From Synchiropus splendidus (Eukaryota > Chordata > Actinopteri > Syngnathiformes > Callionymidae): a DNA stretch of 64,000 nt. Below are positions 50,650 to 62,051 of this stretch, piece by piece; positions within the stretch are counted from its first letter, which is position 1; every line of letters begins with the position of its first letter. The DNA lies in assembly GCF_027744825.2 (NCBI RefSeq), contig NC_071348.1, positions 13,053,563 to 13,117,562 of the forward strand, read 5' to 3'. The position numbers were made by a program, and so were the translations under genes. Below the pieces are notes generated by a model. It worked only from the letters and a program-made list of their open reading frames with translations, searched no databases and was not told the origin of the DNA.

Positions 50650-52734
50650 CCAGCGAGTCTTTATCTCTGCCATTTCCACTTCTCTTCTCACTATTTGCCC
50701 AATCCCCTCTCTGGCCACCCCCCCTCCACTCCACTAGTTGTATCTACATGTGCACAAACTCACAAACACACACAGCCACAATGATACCCATCATCTTGCA
50801 TGAGACAGTGTCTTCAGAGCATACAGTGTGCACCTCTCCTGATAACATTTATTTTCGGGGAAGCCGTTTGATGTTATCTGTAGAAAGGACTACGTGACAG
50901 GGGGTCAGGGCCTATTGTATAATTCGGGAGCAGCGTGTGTACAGAGGGAGCCCCGGGCAGGAAAAAAAGAAAATGTCAGACCTTTTACAATTCAGAACCG
51001 GTGTGGTGGTAAAGAAAAATCAGGAATGAAGGGGGAGCACCACACCAGGTGTCCAGACCAATCTACAATATGCAGTTAGATAATGACTCGTATCAAATCC
51101 TTTGCGGATCTAAGTTCTTGAACCCGGAAGTTGTGCCATCATGAAAACCCCAGAAGATTCGATGGGAATCCATGTTCTATTAATGCTTTGCAGACGTCAC
51201 TGCAAATTCAACTGTTTTTTACCTTTCTTGTGTAATCTTGTTTTCTAAGCCCAAAATATATTTTAATTCCACTTAAATAATGCTGAAAAACATTTATTTT
51301 ATGAGAGTAAATGGATATATTGATGGGAAAAAAATCGGATTTTAACCATTAAAACACGCCACTCAAAATAAAGAATGCACCATATTACAAACAATGAAAA
51401 GCATCATGGTAAGCCCCACAGGGTCAAGAATAGGGTGGCAGCTAAAATTGACAATTGTAGCAGGTCATCGTGAGTGAGATCAATGGTTCTTGCTCAGAGA
51501 CAAGCAAACACCACTCCATCTGGGACTGTTCCAGTTAAATATGACTATATGACCATCGCTTAGTCCTGCTCAGGGTGTCAGAAATTGAACCCAAGAGCGA
51601 TAAGCATTAGACTGCCTCGGGGCCCACAACCATATATACTATAAAAACTCTCAAAAATTCTACTTGAAAAGCAGAAAAAAATTCCAGTTCCAGGAAGCTG
51701 TCTGTGGTTAATTATAAACAAGGTGTAAAATGCGTCCTTTGACCTGCAAACACTTCAACAGAACTTCATACAGTGTATTGAATGTGTCGCCATGACACTG
51801 GCAGACAGACCAGTACAATACTGGCATACTCATGTTTCATATTTCCTGTATGTGGCAATGATGGCGGACCACAAATGAAACATCAAAGGCCGTTTATTAA
51901 GGCAGTGTGTTTCAACGAGTGAATCGTGAGAGAGTGTCAGGTGTGCCATGGGAAATGATCCAATTTCACCTCATTTGTCCTGATAGAAGCGGGCGATATG
52001 ATGACATTAAATCATACACTATAGAGCACTGCTGATGCTGATGCGTCCTTTTCCCACACACACCAACAGCACTGAAGCTGGTCAAATACCAAACTAAAGC
52101 TAAAGATGGTGTGCACTGCAGAGCTAACAGCTAACATGACGTCTCACTTCAAAACTTTATTGACAAAAAAACTAAATGCATAACCAAATAAATCCAATCC
52201 AAAATGGGGTGGCAGAAAGAATCACTGCTGTTATGAATTCTTATGATTTGTCTGAAAAATTGTGATAAAATGAAAACATTTAATATAAAAATAAATAAAT
52301 CCTGCCATATTTCCCACAACGTTGTGAATACATTCTTAAACAAATACATTTTCTGCAATTTGTTTCTGCAAATAGCATGCAATAAATAGCACAGTTACAT
52401 AGCAACAATTTTTCACAAATGAAAAGGGATTTGCTACTGGACTTTACTGTATTCAGGGAGCTTCTGACAGAACTTCACATTACATCTAGTTGTGTGTCTA
52501 GCAGTAAAGTGAACTGATGTCACTGCTGTAAAATACAAACGTGTATTATAATTATTGAGGCTTATGCCACCATTGGTGCATGTTTGCAGGGGCCATAGAC
52601 TGAGACATTGACCTTTGACCCCATCATGTTCATTACAAATCTAATGGCCAAATCTTTTTTTACATATTGAATATTATTTCTTCTTAAATAACAGTTTATT
52701 CTCTCATTATAGAGTTCAGTGATGCACATGAGTT

Positions 52735-54190
52735 AACTGATCCGATTACATGCCTGACTCTGAATCACCACATGAATAAAATGTTCCAGTAATGAGTCGC
52801 AGAACCGACGCTGCTTTCGCTATATACAGGGTTATATGCGTCACTTTGCCAAACCATTGTTTGTACAGAATATCATGAGTCATTCAATTGAGTCTGTGAC
52901 GTTTCTGAGGCGGACACACACCTTATTTTACTATAGGTACAATTCAGTTCCTGCTTTCTGGACTACATCTATCATTAGAGTTTTTCTTCAGGCTGTAAAA
53001 ATAACTACTGCTACTACTATGACTATTTTTACCTGGACATGTGCTCAGAGCCATTTAATCCTCACTTCTCTTGATCACATACATGCCACAGATGTTTTCA
53101 AGACATCTTTACGTCAGCAGTTTTTAAACGCTTTTGGTGCTCCAACCGGTTTGTCAATTATCTATTGCCGGTGGAGTGGTTGAGAAGAAAATGCACAAGT
53201 TCTCAGCTGCAGGTTATACGTGTTTCCGTCCATTTAGCTTGCCTCTGTGTCTCCCTGAACCTGCGCGCCGTTATCATTGGCGTGCACGTTTGATCAGGAG
53301 CAAGTCAAATGTTTGCGCTGGAGGTATTACATAATTCTCTTGTGCCCAGTGGAAGTGGAACGTTGCATTAAAATAAGTCATTAGTGAGTTCAGATGCTTG
53401 TCTCTTTGGTCAGTGATGAATGAAGCTCAGTGAAGCCAGGCTTTATCTTGAGGTATTAAGATGAGGCCGTCCCTAATTAAACATCAGACTCAAACAGAAT
53501 AGCCATTATAAAGTGATAAAGAGGCAGAACTGTATTTTTGGCCCTATAGAAAAAGGTAGGGCTGTGCTTGACTACCATTGTGAGGCGTCTGTTTGCAGTG
53601 CAAACAGGATGTAAATGGACTCAGGCCAACAGGAGGCCAAGCATTATCCTCCATGTGTTTGGTGGATGTGATTGTGTGATACTGAACTGCAGGCTTGTCA
53701 TCTGACCAAAAGATGCTCGGATAGATTATGCCGCACTTCTTTTGAATATTCAAAAAGAGAAGAGAGGAACTGAGCGGCCATTTTTGCCTCTGTCATCCTG
53801 GATGTTACATAATCCAGATTTCATTGGTCAAACATGGATTCTATTGAAGAGCTTGTCTCTATGTAAAAATTCTGATGGTTGGTAGCAACCTGACAAGCCC
53901 GAAGAACCACAAACAACAATGGAATTTTCTTTGCAGAACACCATGGACAGCTCAGCCCTACATTCCCATGAATGCGTTTTGCATTCAGGGATTTGGCTTT
54001 TAGGTTACTGGTCATTTCAATGGGAAATTGATCTTGTCCACATCATGGACTCAGACGTAGATCAGGATGCCAATAGAAGCCCATCATTTGCTACTCGCAA
54101 CCCACAAAATGTAGCAAAAATTTATATAATGATGGTCGTGATGATGGAGTTTGATTGAAAAGAACAAACCAACAAAGATAAAATAAAAAA
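52735..54190. other. Unique intergenic sequence right of the duplication
   Basis: The match to unit A stops at 52734. A 115-codon plus-strand ORF at 52836-53183 has no recognised family or splice context. I see no other feature. Confidence 0.5.
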
Positions 54191-54465
54191 CTTTATTATG
54201 TTCAGTTGTGCATGATGAAGCAATACAAAAGTTCAAAAGATGTAGAATCCTGAAAACCAGGATTAATGCTCGAGGCATGAGGAACAATGAGCGCTGGACG
54301 ATAGCAGTATTTTAAAACAGGTTGAGCCAATTTGAAAACAGGAAATGCACATAAAAACGTTTAGAAGAAGTGGAGTCCTCACTCCATACTGCCTGTGCTG
54401 GCCACTCTAGACAACTGCTATTGATGAAAAATGTAAAGAATAATAGTTGCAATTCATCAACAATC

Positions 54466-54550
<85 letters not shown>

Positions 54551-55600
54551 AAGCTGCACTCACAGCTATCACATGCTATGCTATCTTGTCGACATCTGCT
54601 TGACTGTTCAGTTTGTTGAATCACTCATAGTTTGTTTCTAGTTGCTTTTGGGAATATAATCCATTGATGGTTTTCAGTCAACTTTGGATGAAAGTGTTGA
54701 GTAATTTTGTGATATTTAGTTATTACTCAAATATATTTTGTCAAAATAGGGCTACACTACACATCCAGAAACCCACGTTACCGTAAATAAACTAGTTAGC
54801 ATCTTGTTAAGCCTGGCTATTTTTTCACCCTCGAAGGGTCGTCCAAATTTCACTCTTAACGGCTTTTTAATTTCTGGTTGTTAACACTAAATAAGCAGGT
54901 GATTTGATTCTGAATAGTAAGTTTGTGGTTTCCAGTACAAATTGTGACTGGAAATAGCATGTTTTGCATAAAAATAAGAATAAAAATAAATAACCTCACA
55001 TGACATATTGTGATTCCAAATCTATCTACCAATCTACTTGTGTGCTCCTTTCATCATAAACAAAAAATCCCCAAAATATCAACACTTACAGGCTTTCTCG
55101 ATTCACATGATGAAGTCATCTACCTGACTTTGCCGTTTCGAAAGCTGTCTGGTGGAGACAGCTGTGAGGTGAGTGCCAGGCTCTGTAGGAATATGTCTGA
55201 TATTAAGTTGACATGAGAAAACACAAGAACAACCGAATATCAAACATATCAAACAGCGCCGGGCGAATCAGACAGCAGCCATGAAAGAAGAGCCTGTGAG
55301 GGAAGAGTATGGATGAACAAACATTCTCAACAAATGTAGAAAGAAGAAATGTAAATGAAATCTTCAATGAGCCAAGGAGACACATTAAAGAGAGGCCTTT
55401 TGGAGGAGAGCCACATTTCCTTAAGAAAACCATCCTCCTCACACACAAATCCAAAAACCAAATGAGTTGATCCTCACCACCTACGATCATCCTCAAACAG
55501 CATTCAGGCAAATGAGCTCTGGACAAGAGTTGGTCAATGTTCATGGCAGTTAAGTGTTAAAAGAATGCGTGAGCCGTGGTTCTGTGGGACAGTATTTATA
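54191..55600 (-). other. Doubtful minus-strand transcription unit
   Basis: A minus-strand TATAAATA (55593-55600) resembles the MSMP promoters. An ATG at 55544 (MNIDQLLSRAHLPECC...) opens 113 codons to 55203, and AATAAA on the minus strand lies near 54191-54197. I recognise no family. The ORF may be chance; if it is spliced, a donor GTGAGG near 55485 and an acceptor CTCACAG near 55295 are available. Confidence 0.25.
54469..54547. repeat. (TG)n microsatellite, about 39 units
   Basis: An uninterrupted tgtgtg tract of about 79 bp is seen directly. Long (CA/TG)n arrays are common and polymorphic in fish. Confidence 0.98.
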
Positions 55601-55619
55601 GAAGTTTTGGGGGGAACAC

Positions 55620-58269
55620 ACAGACACCCCCTCTCACACACACGTTAACACACTCGGCTGTAATTACTGGAGTATTGATCTACTGCTTTGGCCTGCAGCC
55701 TTTCCTCCCCACATTAGTCTGATCAATACATGCCATGTTCATCCCTCTACAAGTTCTCCCACACGCACACGTGCACACAGACACACAACAGGCAGGGAAA
55801 ACACACCCATCTGCAGCTGCAGAATCAAATAACTTTCAGTTACTGCCTGCAGGGAGGACAAAAGTGGCGGTCACCTCTAGACGTCATTGGCAGTCACAAA
55901 AATTTCCACAAAAATGAAAGTTTTGATGTGATGATACGTTTTCGGCTGAAAATTTAAATACAAATGTGGGCAAAACCAAGAAAACACCCGACTCTATTGG
56001 GCAGGGCAGAATTAAGGATTTGATTGATGATGAAAACATACTTCGTAAGGCCAGAAGGCATTGTGATCTTCGTGAGGAGGGATGGGCTGTTAAACTGGAC
56101 GACTTCTCCTTCCAAAAATATGTATGTTCAGCTCCACGACAGGTGATTTAATATGAATATGGAACCAGATAATAACAAAATAAAAAGAACCAGATCAACA
56201 TCATAGTTTAGTCACATGTGGCCATGTTCCTGTGGAGGCCACATTTTGTGTTGCAGGGTCTAAGTACTGAAATGTCTGTAGAATTTTCATCCTGATCATC
56301 AAGTATTCATATAGCTTTTTTTTAATTTTGTAATTTAATGACAATATATTTTTGTCTTCCATAAAGGTTTACGTATTAGAAAAGAACACAACAGCAAAAC
56401 AAACGTGCACTCTGTGCTATATTTCATTGTTCAGCCGCTTAATCAAACAGTCAGCTGAGATATGGTGAATCGACAGAATGAGACATGCTTGTATTAAAAA
56501 CAACTGTGTTTTAATAATCGTATTTTGTCCCCTCAAATGTTTGATCAGACGTCCTTGTTGCTGGCATTTACACTCATGATTACAAGTTTAAAAGCAATGA
56601 TGTTAGACTGTAGACAGTAGAATGCTCATTTGACCAAACAGGTGAAGATCATTTCTCTGAGGTTCAGAACTGACCTCTGAATGTCTTCATGTCTGACATG
56701 AAGGTCATGCTACTTTCTCAAAAAGCCAAAAAAAAAAAAAAAGTCAAATTCACTGCATGAGAACTGTTTTCTAACTTAATCTCAGACACAAAATAGAGCA
56801 TGTGCCAGGTAATATTATTTAAAAACAAGCACCAATGAGCTGCGCTACTCTTCAGAACTTTATCGGCAGTGGCTGTTCCCGTTCTGGCGCTAACCTTGCG
56901 GGACTATTGGGGCGGAATGACCACTCTTTGATTGCCTAATTGGGAGCCTGGGGGAGATTTTAATCTGGCGAGTTTAACTGATGCAGGGCAGCGAGGGGCA
57001 AACTCACAGATGACAGGGCAGAACAAAACAATGACCATATGGAGGTGAAGGAAGGTCACTGTGAGAGCAAGTGTTTTTGTTCGAGAGAAGCTGGATGAAA
57101 GTAGAAAGTAGGACCGGAATCTTGTCATCCTGTAACAGCATCGACAGCTCTGGGTCTTTGTATGCTCTATACTTTGCTCTCTCCTTATTCAACACAAAAA
57201 CACACTGATGCGATCATGTGACTTCTGAACAAACCCAGAGCACCAGACCACCTCTGGCCTTCATATCCCAGCGATGCATAGGACACGGAGGGAAGTCAGA
57301 CTCAGACAAGAACATAGGGCCATTTGCAGCCTCCAGCATGCAGGCCCACCAGCAGGTGTCCAAGAATAGCATGAGTGTGGCCCCAACAGGGCCGGGCCCT
57401 CTGTCCAACGAAAGACGATGAGACAAGTGAATTCCTAAAGATAAAAAATTGATCTAGACAGTATGTCAACCTCCATCACAAGTATAGTCGCCCCATTGGT
57501 ATACTTCTTTTGACAAGTTTGGTGGAAGGACTCATGGCTTCAATGTGTCCAAAAATCATTACACCAAGAGTTTGTTGAGTGGGATGTAAGTTGCCAGCTC
57601 AAATCATCCAGCTGTTATTGTGATTTGGAAAATAAAGCCATGCAAACTGAAAGGCACTGCAGCCTGTCAACACTGCAGTACATGCTGGCAAGCCTCAAGA
57701 CCAACATGGCATTCATGACTGGCACTATGAGTGTGGTGCACATCTTATGGTGCTAGTGGTCTTTTTTAAATGAGCCTTTTGCTGGCTCCCAGAGAATTGA
57801 GTTTGCGACCCCTGCTTTAGAATGTATGAAGCAGTCAGTCCCAGTCTGTGGCAATGTGTGAGATGATGGACTCCTTATGGAAGTGGAGCACTGACACAGT
57901 ACATCCATTTGTGTGATGTCTTCCCAGTTGATGACTTCAGGTCTACACTCATAGAAAGCCATGCTGCACATCAAACAGTTGACACTCCATAGATAGAAGA
58001 TTCCTGAGAAAACACGGTAAGTCAGAAGAAAAAGAAAGAAAGAAAAAAATCACAATTCATCCCTCAACCGTAACATTTGGACACCTTTATTCTAAAAGCT
58101 GAGACCATTCAGATCGCAAAACAACAGGGCTGGGCACCATTACTTTTTGCAACATGAACTATTAAGAGGAAAAGATTTCCACCATCTTCATTATGCTTTG
58201 TGAGGGCTTGTAGCGAAACATCACACAGGTCACAGGAAAGTGATGAGCTAGCAAAATGTTTCTCTCTTC
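55620..58269. other. Gene-poor intergenic region
   Basis: Small ORFs only. The most coding-like is 55966-56151 on the plus strand (opens with GTG; charged, RIKDLIDDENILRKARRHC...), without a family match or clear start. A 14-base A run lies at ~56729. No repeats of a recognised family. Confidence 0.4.
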
Positions 58270-58275
58270 TTTATT
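58270..58275 (-). terminator. Candidate poly(A) signal for the minus-strand coiled-coil gene
   Basis: The plus-strand tttatt (AATAAA on the minus strand) is the first such signal after the stop codon at 58897, implying a 3' UTR of about 620 bp. Confidence 0.4.
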
Positions 58276-58896
58276 TGTCTCCCATTCTCAAAACACCAAC
58301 CACGGACGTAACGCTAAAGATAATATGATAAACCATAACATTAACATGTGAAACATATAATAAAATTCAACAGACAATAACAATTTGGAGGCCAAACAAC
58401 GGACAGTAATACTGATCAGCACATGTGGACAAGAATCCTAAGTTGTAACTGTGTAGCTCTTATGGGTTGCGCTAAGCAGTGTTGGTATCTTCACATTTGT
58501 TTAGGATTATTATATTTCTCTGCAGAAGTCAGTGGAGTGTAACTGACTCGCTACTGCAGCAAACGTTGATGAAACTGTATCATGAATCAAATGTTGAATT
58601 TTCACGTATTAAAACTGATTTACAAAAACATTCTTTCTCATATGCGTCATCTTCCCAAAAGTATTTTTATCATGTACCCTACTGTTTATAGAATTCCCAG
58701 CAATGACTCACACTCATTCATCATTACATTTTAAATCCTCATTCATGAAGAGCTTTTACAAAAATCAATGTTGAACATCAACATATTAAATAAATATAAC
58801 ATTTAAACAACAAACATGGCGACACCAGCTTCTCCCTGAACCAAGTATGACAAAAGCAGCAAAAGCTGTAGCACAGTGAACATGTTTGGAGTGACT

Positions 58897-60372
58897 TTAG
58901 ACTTCTGTGTCACTTGGCTTGGCTGGTCTTCCTTTCCTCCTCACTCTGCGGACAACCTTCCTTCGTCCTCGTGCTACGGGTTGATCTGGCTTTGGCTCTT
59001 CAGCTTCAGGCTGTGCTGCATTGGGGTCTGCTGCTTTAGGCTCTGCTACTTTCACTGCCATGGGCTTCGGCTGTGGAACTTTTGGTTCCGGTGCTTTCTG
59101 CTCTGGAGCATTTGGCACCGGTGCTTTGGGCAGTGCCGCTTTCGGCATCGGCGGTTTCAGTACTGCCGGTTTTGGCTCTGGTGGTCTCGGCTCCACGATA
59201 AACGTGTTCCTACAATAAAGTCTAAAGCAAAAAGGAAAAAAAATACATAAGAGGTTGTGAGGTGAATTTGGCTTTGTGTGTAAAATAAAAATGTACCTTT
59301 CTTGGTCTGAGTTGGGCTGCAAAAATTTACAAGCGGGACTCTTTGCACTTCGTAGGTTTTTGAGCGAGTCAATCTCAGCCAGCCAGATGTCCGTCTCCGT
59401 TTTCATATCAGCTGTTTCCATCATAAACATCAAGTTATGCGTCGATAGGAAAGTTCAGTTCCACATGAAAACAACCGCAGCACTTACTTATTAGCGTGTT
59501 AAGGTTTTTCTCCTCAGAATCCAGCTGACTTTTTATTTGTCTCTGTGAGAAAGGAAAAACAGTCAAAAGACAAACACTTTTAAAGCAGATGTAATGAAGG
59601 AAGAAGAAAAGCCGTCAACCCAAGAGAATGAGCATTAAATGTAGCCAGGCGAAGAATGACAGATGAGGAAACTGGATGGTCGTTTCAGAAGTAGCTCAGG
59701 AATGCACGGGCAGCCCTAACTGCTGGCACAGGACTCTGTGTAGTGAGTGCCCATACTACCATGAATTTCCATCAACTATTACAGAATTGATATGTATAAT
59801 AAGACTGTAATAAATAATAACATCGTAACAGTTAACATCTCGGCATCCTATCCTGGGCCTCTTGCTCTCAGCAGGATCGGGTGCCTTCTTCAACCGGGTG
59901 AGACAGGTTTAACATGTTCTTTGACAGCTTGATAGGCTTGATTCCCTGCTTCTTACTGAAAGGAAGCAGGGACTCACTTACATCACTGATGGAAAATTAA
60001 ACTCTAAATCAGTGAGTGTGTAACTTTAGGGGGTAAAACTGACATCTTCAGTAACACTTTGCTCTCAGATGATACCTTCTCTTGGTGGCAGGTGTCCAGC
60101 TTCCCCATGTTTTCAAGCACGTTCGACTGGAACACTGTGGAAGCCTCCCTCAGAGTGCCTTCCTCCTCTTTGGCGTTGTCATACTGTTGCTGGAGGGTCG
60201 CCTTCTCATTCTGGTGCTCTGTCAGCACGTCGATGGTGACCCGAAGCCGAATACTCTCGAACCGAAACCGCCGATCCTCCCGGTCTTCCTCCCTTTTGCG
60301 AGTCTTGAGGATCAGAACCATGGTGACTGACGCCATAATGGTCAGCGGCAGTAGCAGTTGAACTTTCATCAT
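58897..60372 (-). CDS. Unrecognised single-pass membrane coiled-coil protein with Pro/Lys-rich tail (263 aa)
   Basis: Four coding exons, 60076-60372 (297 nt), 59488-59542 (55 nt), 59297-59411 (115 nt), 58897-59221; in phase. Start MMKVQLLLPLTIMASVTMVLIL (ATG at 60372 or 60369) gives a signal anchor or signal peptide at ~4-22, then a charged coiled coil (~25-95) with a lone Cys in DTCHQEK, a short exon RQIKSQLDSEEKNLNTLI, a segment with another Cys (SPACKFL), and a C-terminal half made of PKAP/PEPK-like repeats ending in a strongly basic block RGRRKVVRRVRRKGRPAK. A GTG-started upstream extension to 60423 is not favoured. It is head-to-head with its paralogue at 60911. I do not recognise the family; the layout recalls type II Golgi or endothelial coiled-coil proteins (GOLM1, PLVAP), but no homology is claimed. 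Confidence 0.8.
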
Positions 60373-60910
60373 GACTGAAATGTTATTTAATAAATATCCT
60401 CTGTCCACAGCTGCGCGCCTCACGCGTCCATGTAGCGGGGGAAGTCAAGAATCACTCCGCGTCTTGACCCAGAGAAAAGTCATGCAGGTGATTTGCTCTT
60501 TGCTTCCTTACAACGTGGATAACTCACTTTCTTCCTGGCTGTGAGAAGGGTTGGCCTTTACACCTGTCACACACCCCACCTCCTCCACCCCCACTGTAAT
60601 GGACAGAGGTCTAAACCTTTGTAAAAACGCAGGCACAGTAGCGATTTATGATAACAACAATAAAAGTTTTACAGCATTATATAAGTTACTCACGCGTTCT
60701 AATGCACAACCATTTTCTTGCTCTGCATTAATTATAAATACATATAAACAAAAGGTGAGGCGTCACACAAACAAGGAACTATGTGCTACGTCACGCCCAG
60801 ATCGCCCGGCAGGTCGAGCAGGTTTAAGAGCAACACCTGTCCTGTCAGGTCTTCATCGGACACATCCTGTGAAAAGAAGCGCGGAGCGAGTCAGTCGATA
60901 ACCGAAAAAG
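60373..60910. promoter_or_regulatory. Shared divergent promoter of the coiled-coil gene pair
   Basis: The two start codons are 538 bp apart on opposite strands, so the promoter is probably bidirectional. TATA-like sequences occur at ~60676 (tatataag, plus) and ~60732 (attataaatac). CpG sites cluster near both start codons. Confidence 0.5.
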
Positions 60911-62014
60911 ATGCGCTTCTTAATCGTTTTATTCGGGCTGAGCGTCACCGTGATTACCGTAATTGTCCTGCAAGCCGCGCGCCAGGAGATTAAGATCCGT
61001 AACCTGAAGAAACGCACCGAGGACAACTTGGGTGAGGTGAGGAGGAGAGAAGCCAACATCGTCGTGATCAAAAGCAAGATCGAAACGCTGAAGAATCTGA
61101 ATCAAGACCTCAGCCTGAAGATAGCTGAGCTGAAGGTGAAGAAAGAGGAGTCTCAGAAGGCGCATGAGGGCCTCGCAATGAGTCTTGGGGACTGTCTCAA
61201 AGAGAAGGTAACACGCTCGCGGGATCAAGAGTATGTCTCAATGGAACTTCAATGAAGACGCTTTTGGATTGCATTTGTAAAACCCATATTGATGTTGACA
61301 CGTGAGAAAACTTAATTAATGCTGTCATAAGGATGGGTTTGTATGCGTGTTTCTTGGGCACTCTTGGGTTTCCTCCCAGTCCATGAATATCAAGTGTGTG
61401 TGAGATGGACAGCTGTCGTCTCCAAGGTCTTCAGCACCTCTCATCTAATGTATGTTGCTCAGTTGGCCCCTTCATGATAGTGTGGCGAATTTTAAATGAG
61501 GTCTGATTTATTGTAGATGGGAGTCTCTTGCTGTGGATACAAACACGTAGGGTAGTTTTCAAATATAAAATGAGTAGATGCAGATTAATTTGCATAATAT
61601 GACACATTTTCAGAGCAGGTCAAAAACATGATGTACATTGCCAAGCAATTTCAATAGCATTGCCGGACCCTGTCAGGTCAGGACCTCAAACTCTTGCTCA
61701 CAGAATGAGCTAAAGGCCCACACAACAGCATAAGAACAGTAAGGGACAATCACATCATTTAACGTTTTGATCCCACACTTTTTGTGACAAGTTTGTGTGT
61801 TATTGTGCTCCAGTTAAGGAAGATTCTATTGAATAACTGTTGGGAGGACTGAGGAAACTTTTTTTTTCTTCTCCGACTACTAAGGGGTTAATTTGTAGTA
61901 CAAATATTTACCAACAGAGGACGCTGAAGCTCCAACCTTGTGATTCGAACTTAATGCAAACGTGCATGTGACAAAAATAAACGAAAACCTTTCGGAAGTA
62001 AATAAATATGTATG

Positions 62015-62051
<37 letters not shown>

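Larger units (their letters stand above)
44007..52734. repeat. Tandem segmental duplication, unit B
   Basis: Direct repeat of 32393-41973, 8.73 kb long. Differences are scattered single bases and short indels, plus two large ones: a ~2.5-kb deletion at 45604-45617 (relative to 34,050-36,577 of unit A), and 46921-48662, which unit A lacks. MSMP coding exons are identical, suggesting a young event, selection, or gene conversion. Confidence 0.93.

Noticed and set aside
54312..54603. ORFs made of alternating TH or VC residues
   Set aside because: Translation of the (TG)n microsatellite.
58876..59250. Plus-strand 124-codon ORF rich in Cys/Trp/Phe, and an alanine/glycine-rich overlapping frame
   Set aside because: Both are antisense to the Pro/Lys-repeat exon; the apparent repetitiveness is inherited from that repeat.
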